A stretch of DNA of 9,019 bases from Candidatus Kaiserbacteria bacterium RIFCSPLOWO2_01_FULL_54_13 (GTDB lineage Bacteria > Patescibacteriota > Minisyncoccia > Phycocordibacterales > UBA2100), in contig MFLZ01000014.1 in the NCBI GenBank assembly GCA_001781685.1, positions 29,316 through 38,334 of the forward strand, written 5' to 3'. A program made the translations under genes and the position numbers. Below, piece after piece: positions 1 through 5,955 of the stretch. The notes below the pieces were generated by a model. The model worked only from the letters and a program-made list of their open reading frames with translations, did not search any database and had not been told where the DNA came from. The first letter of the stretch is position 1, and each line of letters begins with the position of its first letter.

Positions 1-423
1 GCTCGGGGTGACATCACTGGGGCTCTTGCTGTCTACAAGAAAGCATTCGATCTCGCTCCGGAATTTTTGGAAGCTCGCATCTACTACGCAGCTGCCGCGA
101 TTCGCGCGCAGCAGGATGCTCTTGCAAACGAGATTCTCGCGCCGATTATGGAGAGCGGTGGAGCCGCCGATACGCGCATTGCGGCTGCATATGCCTCGCG
201 GGGCCGCTTTGACAAGATAGCGGAGGTCTGGGAAGCCCGCGTCAAAGCAAACCCAACTGACGCGCAAGCGTACTTCACGCTCGCGGCTGCCTACTATCAA
301 ACGAAGAATTCAGCCCGCGCCATTGCGGTTTTGCAGGATGTTGGTTCGAAGATTCCTGCAGTCAAGGAGCAGGCAGATGAGTTGATACAGCAAATACGGA
401 GCGGGACGGCGAAGATACAGTAG
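1..423 (+). CDS. TPR repeat protein, C-terminal part (5' end outside window)
   Basis: The frame is open from the first base and ends at TAG 421-423, giving 140 residues of a longer protein whose start lies upstream. The sequence is all-helical with the spacing of tetratricopeptide repeats: GALAVYKKAFDLAPEF, then AYASRGRFDKIAEVWEARVKANP, then AYFTLAAAYYQTKNSARAIAVL, each with the small-residue and terminal-proline pattern of the family. TPR units are protein-binding scaffolds. I see no signal peptide or membrane segment in this part, but the N-terminus is missing. In Patescibacteria such tails can follow an O-antigen ligase-like membrane domain; that is recollection and cannot be tested here. 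The TPR call is firm; the specific role is unknown. Confidence 0.85.
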   Translation, partial: ARGDITGALAVYKKAFDLAPEFLEARIYYAAAAIRAQQDALANEILAPIMESGGAADTRIAAAYASRGRFDKIAEVWEARVKANPTDAQAYFTLAAAYYQTKNSARAIAVLQDVGSKIPAVKEQADELIQQIRSGTAKIQ

Positions 424-450
424 GAGGTGTCGCTTGATGTTGGAAGGGGG

Positions 451-478
451 TTGTTTTGCCTGTAGTGTCTGGTATTAT
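451..478 (+). promoter_or_regulatory. Extended -10 promoter
   Basis: TTGTTT at 451-456 is a partial -35 element. After a 16-base spacer comes TGGTATTAT (470-478), an extended -10 with a five-of-six match to TATAAT. Transcription would start near 485. It could drive a short RNA ending at the terminator near 552, or read through into secA. Confidence 0.6.
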
Positions 479-520
479 TTAAATGTGAGCGCCCAACGGG
501 CTCTCTTAAGAAAGTCGCGT

Positions 521-552
521 AGATCCCGCCGCACGGCGGGGTTTGCGTTTTT
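521..552 (+). terminator. Rho-independent terminator
   Basis: The arms 521-530 and 535-544 form a ten-base-pair stem (two G-U pairs) around the four-base loop GCAC, with the GC-rich core CCCGCC/GGCGGG. It is followed by GCGTTTTT. It could end TPR-operon transcription, or end a transcript of about 65-70 nt starting at the promoter just upstream. Confidence 0.6.
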
Positions 553-553
553 G

Positions 554-599
554 CACAGCGCCCGAGCGACCTGTGGGGGGTTTACGTTTTTGGGTGCAA
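554..599 (+). terminator. Second hairpin with T-rich tail, possible alternative structure
   Basis: CACAG (554-558) pairs with CTGTG (571-575), with an inner CGC/GCG stem and a two-base bulge. The tail 577-591 repeats 14 of the 15 bases of the first terminator tail (538-552). A competing pairing is possible between TTGCAC (551-556) and GTGCAA (594-599), which would disrupt the first stem. The gap between stem and T-run makes this a weak terminator; a switch-like leader is the alternative. Confidence 0.35.
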
Positions 600-616
600 T
601 GGTACGCTTGAAGGCG

Positions 617-701
617 GTAGGGAGCAGTGCGGAGGGCGGCGGCACTCACATATAGACTTTCTACTTTGGAGCTCGCACCCGTCCTCCGCATTGCGCCGTA
701 C
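617..701 (+). promoter_or_regulatory. Long stem-loop in the secA leader
   Basis: Bases 624-639 pair continuously with 679-694 (16 pairs, including two G-U pairs). Beyond a mismatch, 621-622 pair with 696-697, and after another mismatch 617-619 pair with 699-701. The loop is 39 bases. The structure ends 39 bases before the secA start codon. G-U pairs keeping the stem intact suggest an RNA structure rather than a DNA site. I do not recognise a known RNA family. Confidence 0.5.
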
Positions 702-740
702 AATCGCATAAGCATCTCATTTGATGTAGGATAGCCCTCA

Positions 741-3341
741 ATGGCATTTTGGAAATTTTTGTTGCCGGATGAGAACACGGCTGCGCTCAAGCGTGCCAAG
801 CCTATTGTCGAGCGCGTGAATGCTCTCGAAGAGAAGGTGAAGGCGCTTTCGGACACTGAACTGCGCGCGAAGACGGACGAATACAAAAAGCGCATTGCCG
901 AGGGAGTTTCGCTCGACGAGCTAGCTCCCGAAGCATTTGCGACGGTGCGCGAAGCCGCACGGCGCACTCTCAAGCAGCGGCACTTCGATGTGCAGCTTGT
1001 GGGTGGCATGGTTCTCCATCATGGCGACATCGCCGAGATGAGGACGGGTGAGGGGAAGACTTTAGTCGCGACACTTCCCGCGTACCTCAATGCGCTCGAA
1101 GGGAAAGGTGTCCATGTTGTGACCGTGAATGATTACCTTTCGCGGCGCGACGCTGTATGGATGGGACAGATATACCATTTTCTCGGTATGAGCGTAGGAG
1201 TATTGAATCATGAGCAGAGTTATCTGTACGATGCAACGCATGGTCGTGACAGCCGAGAAAATGGAAATCAAAAATCAAATATCAAAGGTCAAAATGACAA
1301 TGGTATTGACCATGTTCGTGACGAGACAGGAGGATTCCATGTTGTGCATGAGTTTCTTCGACCGTGTACGCGGCGTGAGGCATATGCGGCAGATATTACG
1401 TATGGAACGAACAACGAGTTCGGTTTCGACTACTTGCGAGACAACCTCGAGTATGAGTCTGGGAGCACGCGGCAGAGGGAATACCACTACGCGATCGTCG
1501 ACGAGATCGACTCGATCTTGATCGACGAAGCCCGCACGCCCCTCATTATCTCTGCTCCGATTTCCGATGCCGAATCCCTGTATCCTCGTTTTGCCGCTAT
1601 CGCGCACACGCTCTCATCGCCCGAGGATTACGAAGTAGATGAGAAGCGCAAACAGATCGCGCTCACCGACTCCGGCATCGAGAAAGCACAAAAGGTGCTC
1701 GGGATAGAGAACATCTACACCGACGCGGGCATCAAGTACGTGCATCACCTCGAAACGGCCGTGCGCGCGAAGGCGCTCTATGAACACGACAAAGAATACG
1801 TCGTACGGGATGGGCAGGTGATTATCGTCGACGAGTTCACAGGGCGCCTCCAGCCCGGACGCCGCTGGAGCGACGGTCTGCATCAGGCCATCGAAGCAAA
1901 GGAGGGAGTAGCAATGCAACAGGAGAGCCGCACGTTTGCCTCCATCACATTCCAGAATTACTTTCGGCTCTACAAAAAGCTCTCGGGCATGACGGGCACC
2001 GCTCTCACTTCCGCGGAGGAGTTCTACAAAGTGTACGGACTGAACACTGTCGCCGTGCCGACCAACAAGCCTTCCACGCGCAAGGATCACGACGATCTCA
2101 TTTTGCAGACCGAGGTGGGCAAAATGAGGGCAATCGCGCGGCGCGTCAAGGAGCTGCATGAAAAGGGGCAGCCGGTTCTCGTCGGCACTGTCTCTGTCGA
2201 GAAGAACGAACTCCTCTCGGTGCACTTCAAGCAGGAGGGGATTCCGCACGAGATTCTGAATGCGAAGAATCACGAACGCGAAGGCGAAATCATCGCACAA
2301 GCCGGCCGCAGGGGGGGAGTGACGATCGCGACCAACATGGCGGGCCGCGGCGTCGACATCAAGCTCGGTGGGAATCCCGCTACGGAGGCCGAGTACGAAG
2401 AAGTGAAAAAACTCAACGGGCTCTTTGTCTTGGGCACTGAGCGACACGAAGCGCGGCGCATCGACAATCAACTCCGCGGAAGAAGCGGCCGGCAAGGGGA
2501 TCCCGGAGAGACGCAGTTTTTTGTTTCTCTTGAAGATTCTCTCATGCGTATTTTTGCTTCCGACGTGATAAAACGCGTCATGGGTACCTTTAAGATTCCC
2601 GAAGACGAGCCGATTTACAATTCGATGATTACTCGCGCGCTTGAAAAAGCGCAGACGAGGATAGAGGAATTGAATTTCGACGCGCGCAAACACGTGCTCG
2701 CGTACGACGATGTCTTGAATGTCCAGCGCAAAAGCATCTATGCGCGTCGGCACGCGCTCCTAATGGGGGAGGAGCATGAAATAGACGCTGAACTTTCACG
2801 TGTGGCCGAAGGCGACCTGCCTGCGCCGCAAGACACGTCGCGGCAGGCAGGTGCCGAATTTGCGAAGATCGTCGAAGCTAGAAAGAAAGAGCTAGCCGCG
2901 TCGTTCTACCCCATAGCAAAGAGATTTTTGCTCCAGACAGTTGATTTTCTCTGGGTAGAACATCTCGAGGCCATGGAATATCTTCGTTCGAGTGTGAATC
3001 TCCGCGCCTATGGACAGCGTGATCCCCTAGTAGAATATAAGAAAGAAGGCCTCCGGCTCTTTCGGGGGATGGAAGAGTCGTACATCGCGAATGTGCGTCG
3101 GATACTCCCGAATCTCGGCCTGCCTGCCCAGGCAGGCGCCCCTGCAGCTACCGTCCGCGAAGGGCAGACCGTCGAGAGGGCAGCGCGTGCAATCACGGCA
3201 CAATCCGCACCTGCGGCGAAGAAAGCCTATGGCCGGAACGACCGCATCGTAATTTCCGACGGCAAAGAAACGCGCGAGTTGAAGTTCAAAAAGGCAGAGC
3301 CACTGTTGGCGACGGGGAAGTGGAGAATCGTTGGTGGGTGA
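741..3341 (+). CDS. secA: Preprotein translocase ATPase SecA
   Basis: SecA is the cytoplasmic ATPase that pushes unfolded preproteins through the SecYEG channel. The 866 residues hold the family marks in order: Walker A in MRTGEGKT (100-107), DYLSRRDA (131-138), the TNNEFGFDYLRDN block (about 223-235), DEID at 254-257 followed by ILIDEARTPLII, TNMAGRGVDIKLGG (531-544, Val where many SecAs have Thr), and RIDNQLRGRSGRQGDPG (573-589). The scaffold and wing domains follow. A start at ATG 741 gives the normal N-terminus, with AGGA at 728-731 as ribosome site. Oddities: an insert of about 50 residues (158-210) before RREAY containing a heptamer array, two CCTGCCTG palindromes in the C-terminal third, and no Cys-rich zinc tail. 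The protein instead ends in a basic 'RNDRIVISDGKETRELKFKKAEPLL' type segment. Family assignment is certain. Confidence 0.98.
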   Translation: MAFWKFLLPDENTAALKRAKPIVERVNALEEKVKALSDTELRAKTDEYKKRIAEGVSLDELAPEAFATVREAARRTLKQRHFDVQLVGGMVLHHGDIAEMRTGEGKTLVATLPAYLNALEGKGVHVVTVNDYLSRRDAVWMGQIYHFLGMSVGVLNHEQSYLYDATHGRDSRENGNQKSNIKGQNDNGIDHVRDETGGFHVVHEFLRPCTRREAYAADITYGTNNEFGFDYLRDNLEYESGSTRQREYHYAIVDEIDSILIDEARTPLIISAPISDAESLYPRFAAIAHTLSSPEDYEVDEKRKQIALTDSGIEKAQKVLGIENIYTDAGIKYVHHLETAVRAKALYEHDKEYVVRDGQVIIVDEFTGRLQPGRRWSDGLHQAIEAKEGVAMQQESRTFASITFQNYFRLYKKLSGMTGTALTSAEEFYKVYGLNTVAVPTNKPSTRKDHDDLILQTEVGKMRAIARRVKELHEKGQPVLVGTVSVEKNELLSVHFKQEGIPHEILNAKNHEREGEIIAQAGRRGGVTIATNMAGRGVDIKLGGNPATEAEYEEVKKLNGLFVLGTERHEARRIDNQLRGRSGRQGDPGETQFFVSLEDSLMRIFASDVIKRVMGTFKIPEDEPIYNSMITRALEKAQTRIEELNFDARKHVLAYDDVLNVQRKSIYARRHALLMGEEHEIDAELSRVAEGDLPAPQDTSRQAGAEFAKIVEARKKELAASFYPIAKRFLLQTVDFLWVEHLEAMEYLRSSVNLRAYGQRDPLVEYKKEGLRLFRGMEESYIANVRRILPNLGLPAQAGAPAATVREGQTVERAARAITAQSAPAAKKAYGRNDRIVISDGKETRELKFKKAEPLLATGKWRIVGG
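1265..1300 (+). repeat. In-frame 7-bp tandem repeat in secA
   Basis: Units AAATCAA (1265-1271), AAATCAA (1272-1278), ATATCAA (1279-1285) and AGGTCAA (1286-1292), then a decayed fifth unit to 1300. It is A-rich against GC-rich surroundings and encodes NQKSNIKGQND-like residues (176-187) inside the SecA insert. It does not shift the frame. Confidence 0.7.
2815..2852 (+). repeat. Palindromic element copy 1 (within secA)
   Basis: ACCTGCCTG (2815-2823) pairs with CAGGCAGGT (2844-2852) and CCGC (2826-2829) with GCGG (2840-2843), leaving a two-base bulge and a ten-base loop. The reverse complement of the 36-base core 2816-2851 matches 6678-6713 at 29 of 36 positions. It encodes LPAPQDTSRQAG in SecA. 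Confidence 0.75.
3118..3137 (+). repeat. Perfect CCTGCCTG palindrome in secA linker
   Basis: GCCTGCCTG (3118-3126), two bases, then its exact complement CAGGCAGGC (3129-3137). It encodes LPAQAG in the SecA C-terminal linker. It looks like a shortened relative of the 36-bp element at 2816-2851, with the central loop missing. Confidence 0.65.
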
Positions 3342-3366
3342 CAGATCGTCTGTTACAGTAGGGAAG

Positions 3367-3456
3367 ATGAAGTTTGAGTATATCCCCACCATTGGTCTCG
3401 AGATTTTCATCCCGTTAGAGGCGGATGCCTCTAACGGGGCGGGTTCCGAACCATGA
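3367..3456 (+). pseudogene. Truncated second copy of the gatB 5' end
   Basis: This 29-codon frame begins MKFEYIPTIGLEIF, which matches the first residues of the intact gatB that follows (MNQYIPIIGLEIH). After codon 14 it departs from GatB exactly where a palindrome starts, and it ends at TGA 3454-3456, overlapping the gatB start codon as ATGA. Eight residues in the stretch YIPxIGLEI are shared, yet most codons differ (ATC/ATT, CTC/TTA, ATT/ATA), so this is not a fresh duplication. It may be the stump of an original gatB interrupted by the hairpin, or it may be translated as a coupling leader peptide. The ribosome site is weak (AGGGA, 3360-3364). Confidence 0.6.
3411..3438 (+). repeat. Perfect 12-bp inverted repeat before gatB
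   Basis: CCCGTTAGAGGC (3411-3422), loop GGAT, then GCCTCTAACGGG (3427-3438). No T-run follows, so it is not a terminator. It ends 14 bases before the gatB start and would fold over the region where a ribosome site is expected. It sits exactly at the breakpoint of the duplicated GatB start, which suggests an inserted palindromic element. Confidence 0.75.
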
Positions 3457-4898
3457 ATCAATATATTCCGATAATAGGTTTAGAGATACATGCGGAGCTT
3501 AAAACCCAAACGAAGATGTTCTGCAATTCGCCAAACGATCCCGACGAGACGGAGCCAAATGTTAATGTTTGTCCGGTATGCCTCGCGCATCCAGGGACAC
3601 TCCCTGTCATCAATAGGGAAGCGGTAAAATACGTGCTTAAAGTCGGTGCCGCGCTCGGGGGGAGCCTCGCAGATTACACGGAGTTTGCTCGCAAGAGTTA
3701 TTTTTATCCCGACCTTCCGAAGGGTTATCAAATAAGTCAATACGAGTTCCCACTTGTCTCTGGCGGGACATTGAATGGCGTTCGTATCACTCGAGTACAT
3801 CTCGAGGAAGACACAGCGAGCTCTGTCCACGATGAGGAACGGGGTACAACGGTGATCGATTTCAACCGCGCTGGTATTCCTCTCATGGAGTTAGTGACGG
3901 AGCCGGAGATTAAGAGCGCACAGGAAGCAGGAGATTTCGCGCGCGAACTCCAGCTACTTCTTCGGTATCTCGGCGTTGCGGATGCAAATATGGAAAAAGG
4001 GGAGATGCGCGTGGAAGCCAATATCAGTGTACAGTCAACAGAAAACAGTAAACAGAAAATACTCGGGACGAAGGTCGAAATAAAAAATCTGAATTCGTTT
4101 CGCGCTATGGAGCGAGCAGTGGCGCATGAGATTAAACGGCAAGAGCAACTCTTGAGAGATGGGAAGAAGGTGACACAGGAAACGCGTGGGTGGGACGAGG
4201 CAAAGCAGGCGACGTTTACACAACGGTCAAAAGAAGGAAGCGCAGACTATCGATATTTTCCCGATCCCGACTTGCCGTCATTGCGTATTTCTGAGAGCTC
4301 TGATTTCTCGTCCGAGGCTCTCATGAAAGGGATGCCCGAACTGCCATGGGAGCGACGGGCTCGGTACGTGAAAATGGGTATCAAACAGGAAGACGCAGAT
4401 CTACTCACTTCGGAGACATCATTGGGAGCATATTTTGACGAGGTGCAGAAGTCTTTGCCCTCGGGTGTCGCTATCCAGAGCGCAGCTAATTATGTTACAA
4501 ACGATCTCGTCAAGTTGATCCGAGATGTACAGGGGCGAGATTCAGGGTATAGCCCCGAGGTACCCGTCTCGGCACGCAACTTGACCAAAATTCTGGAGAT
4601 GGTGGCAGAGAAACGTATTTCCTCACGTGTGGCTAAGGATCTGCTGTATGAATGCGCAAAAGATGGCTCGGATCCAGAGGCACTTGCGGTCGAAAGGGGC
4701 TTGCTTCGCGTGGAGGGCGGCGAGGAGCTTTCAGTGGTCGTCGAAGCCATCCTAAAGGCTCATGCGGGGGTTGTCGAGGACTATCATAGGGGCAAAGAGA
4801 GCGCCCTTGAGTACCTTGTTGGGCAGGGCATGAAGGCAACCCGCGGAGCAGCGGATCCAGAGAATCTCAGGCGAATAATTCGCACGAAAATCAGATAA
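3453..4898 (+). CDS. gatB: Asp/Glu-tRNA(Asn/Gln) amidotransferase subunit B
   Basis: GatB is the tRNA-binding and kinase subunit of GatCAB, which turns Glu-tRNA(Gln) (and often Asp-tRNA(Asn)) into the amidated form. The 481 residues match the family's usual length. Visible marks: IIGLEIHAELKTQTKMFC at the start; Cys24, Cys40 and Cys43 (CPVC) as probable zinc ligands; FARKSYFYPDLPKGYQISQYE; VHLEEDTASSVHD; DFNRAGIPLMELVTEPEI; MRVEANISV; KVEIKNLNSFRAME; and ADYRYFPDPDLP near 263-274. The C-terminal YqeY-like helical tail (about 335-481) ends with LEYLVGQGMKATRGAADPENLRRII. gatA and gatC are not in this window. The start at 3453 is kept because it gives the normal N-terminus, although no clear ribosome site precedes it; translation may be coupled to the upstream 29-codon frame. 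A heptamer array adds a few residues at 194-203. Confidence 0.97.
   Translation: MNQYIPIIGLEIHAELKTQTKMFCNSPNDPDETEPNVNVCPVCLAHPGTLPVINREAVKYVLKVGAALGGSLADYTEFARKSYFYPDLPKGYQISQYEFPLVSGGTLNGVRITRVHLEEDTASSVHDEERGTTVIDFNRAGIPLMELVTEPEIKSAQEAGDFARELQLLLRYLGVADANMEKGEMRVEANISVQSTENSKQKILGTKVEIKNLNSFRAMERAVAHEIKRQEQLLRDGKKVTQETRGWDEAKQATFTQRSKEGSADYRYFPDPDLPSLRISESSDFSSEALMKGMPELPWERRARYVKMGIKQEDADLLTSETSLGAYFDEVQKSLPSGVAIQSAANYVTNDLVKLIRDVQGRDSGYSPEVPVSARNLTKILEMVAEKRISSRVAKDLLYECAKDGSDPEALAVERGLLRVEGGEELSVVVEAILKAHAGVVEDYHRGKESALEYLVGQGMKATRGAADPENLRRIIRTKIR
4031..4058 (+). repeat. In-frame 7-bp tandem repeat in gatB
   Basis: Four units: ACAGTCA, ACAGAAA, ACAGTAA, ACAGAAA. It encodes QSTENSKQK (residues 194-202) between the conserved MRVEANISV and LGTKVEIKNLNS blocks, where GatB normally has only a short turn. 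It is A-rich, like the separate array in secA. Confidence 0.65.
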
Positions 4899-4920
4899 CA
4901 TTTGATTAGCCTAAATTGTG

Positions 4921-5000
4921 TATCTCGGGAAATTACGACGCCGAGATATCCACCGAGACATCTGGAATTGCGCTCGCATTCTGTCGACAGGGTATATACT
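4921..5000 (+). promoter_or_regulatory. Inverted repeat and possible promoter before the tandem-HTH gene
   Basis: TATCTCGG (4921-4928) and CCGAGATA (4941-4948) form a perfect 8-bp inverted repeat spaced by 12 bases, with a further CCGAGA at 4953-4958. A -10-like TATACT (4995-5000) lies only seven bases before the ATG at 5008; no good -35 is spaced correctly. If this promoter is used, the mRNA would be nearly leaderless. The inverted repeat is a possible operator, perhaps autoregulatory. Confidence 0.35.
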
Positions 5001-5007
5001 GCAGAAC

Positions 5008-5955
5008 ATGGCTGACCAACTACAGGTGGCGGGGGTATCATATGTGTCGTCCAAGCGGGCTGCACAGGTGAGCGGATATGCGCAGGATTATATTGGGCAA
5101 CTGTGCAGAAAAGGTCTCGTGGAATCGCAGAGGATCGGTGGACTATGGTATGTGACCTTGGATTCGCTATATCAGTACAAGCAAAAAGCGGACTCATACG
5201 TGCCGAGTGCTCCCCAAAAATCAGAGTCTACAGCCCCTCAGACCCTTGTGTCCTTCGATGGGAAAGACTATCTCTCGGCATCTCGGGCCGCCGAGATAAC
5301 CGGATATCATCAGGATTATATCGGGCAGCTTGCTAGGGAGGGAAGAGTATTGTCACGGCAGATTGGAACTCGCTGGTATGTAGAACGTGCGGGCATAATG
5401 GCGCATAAGAAGGAAAAGGATGCGCTGCTTGGCGCCGTACAGTCAGAAGCTGTGGGAATACGCCCTCGCGGGCCGCAGACCGCACAGGGCAATATAACCT
5501 CAACCTCTGGGGCATCTGCAGATAGCAGGCCATATTTCACATACACGAGCGATGAGGGAGACTTGTTGCCCACTACGATGGGTTTAGAGGTCGAGAATGT
5601 CCTACACGCATCAGAAGTGCCCCTCGAGGAGCATCGGATCCCTATAAGGGTTGTTGAACCCAAAATATCGGTTCCTATCGAGAGTACCTTGTATCCTGAG
5701 GGTGAAGAGGGAACTACAAGAGCTCGATCTGGAGCTTTAAGGACGAGTTTGGCGTGGGGATCAGCCGCCCTAGCGACAGTGGTCATTGTTCTCACGATCG
5801 GGTACGTGTCCGTTGCTAATAACGCTCTGTACAGCCAGATTAGGTCCGAATCTTCCTCGGCGCTCGCCAGTCGCGCCGCCGAGGCCATCTCTCTGATAGG
5901 CGACGTACTCGAGAGCTGGCTGGCTCCTGAGGTCGTATATCGTAGGCAAAAGTAA
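5008..5955 (+). CDS. Membrane protein with two excisionase/MerR-like HTH domains
   Basis: From ATG 5008 the protein has 315 residues. Two copies of one winged helix-turn-helix domain lie at about 11-59 and 87-133. Both show the pattern Y[VL]S-x3-AA-x2-[ST]GY-x-QDYIGQL-x-R-x-G, then R-x-IG-x2-WYV, where WYV (Trp47, Trp123) is the wing. This resembles the HTH_17 excisionase/MerR fold. A Pro/Ser/acidic linker (135-245) leads to one membrane segment (about 248-270) and a 45-residue outer helix ending YRRQK. With no signal peptide the N-terminus should be cytoplasmic. The duplicated cores are still similar in DNA (5074-5099 and 5302-5327). A GTG at 4918 would add 30 residues, but it has no ribosome site and would place the inverted repeat inside the gene. 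The DNA target is unknown. Confidence 0.8.
   Translation: MADQLQVAGVSYVSSKRAAQVSGYAQDYIGQLCRKGLVESQRIGGLWYVTLDSLYQYKQKADSYVPSAPQKSESTAPQTLVSFDGKDYLSASRAAEITGYHQDYIGQLAREGRVLSRQIGTRWYVERAGIMAHKKEKDALLGAVQSEAVGIRPRGPQTAQGNITSTSGASADSRPYFTYTSDEGDLLPTTMGLEVENVLHASEVPLEEHRIPIRVVEPKISVPIESTLYPEGEEGTTRARSGALRTSLAWGSAALATVVIVLTIGYVSVANNALYSQIRSESSSALASRAAEAISLIGDVLESWLAPEVVYRRQK

Larger units (their letters stand above)
424..740 (+). other. Gene-poor leader region between TPR gene and secA
   Basis: These 317 bases hold no convincing gene. In order they contain a perfect Shine-Dalgarno-like AGGAGGT overlapping the TPR stop (422-428), an extended -10 promoter, a small hairpin (487-505), an intrinsic terminator, a second hairpin with a near-copy of the terminator tail, and a long stem-loop (617-701). 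A frame of 72 codons (437-655) follows the AGGAGGT, but it runs through the promoter, the terminator and part of the long stem, and its product is Arg/Gly-rich with no recognisable domain, so I do not call it. The region more likely encodes a short RNA and/or the structured secA leader. Confidence 0.55.

Noticed and set aside
437..655. 72-codon frame after a perfect AGGAGGT
   Set aside because: It crosses a promoter, a terminator and part of a long stem-loop, and shows no domain; kept only as a low-interest finding.
424..740. Search for a tRNA or known structured RNA
   Set aside because: No T-loop, anticodon arm or CCA pattern, and no tmRNA, RNase P or SRP signature motifs were seen.
1614..2753. 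379-codon open frame on the minus strand
   Set aside because: It lies wholly antisense to the conserved SecA motor region and has no recognisable domain; it is a codon-bias shadow of secA.
3338..3356. Hairpin GTGACAGA/TCTGTTAC at the secA stop
   Set aside because: Eight pairs but no T-run after it; not a terminator, and it may be chance.
1265..4058. Heptamer arrays considered as CRISPR or integron sites
   Set aside because: Units are 7 bp with no spacers and lie inside conserved coding genes.
4918..5007. GTG start adding 30 residues to the tandem-HTH protein
   Set aside because: No ribosome site, and the added segment spans an inverted repeat and a -10-like box; ATG 5008 starts just before the HTH domain, as in the paralogue.
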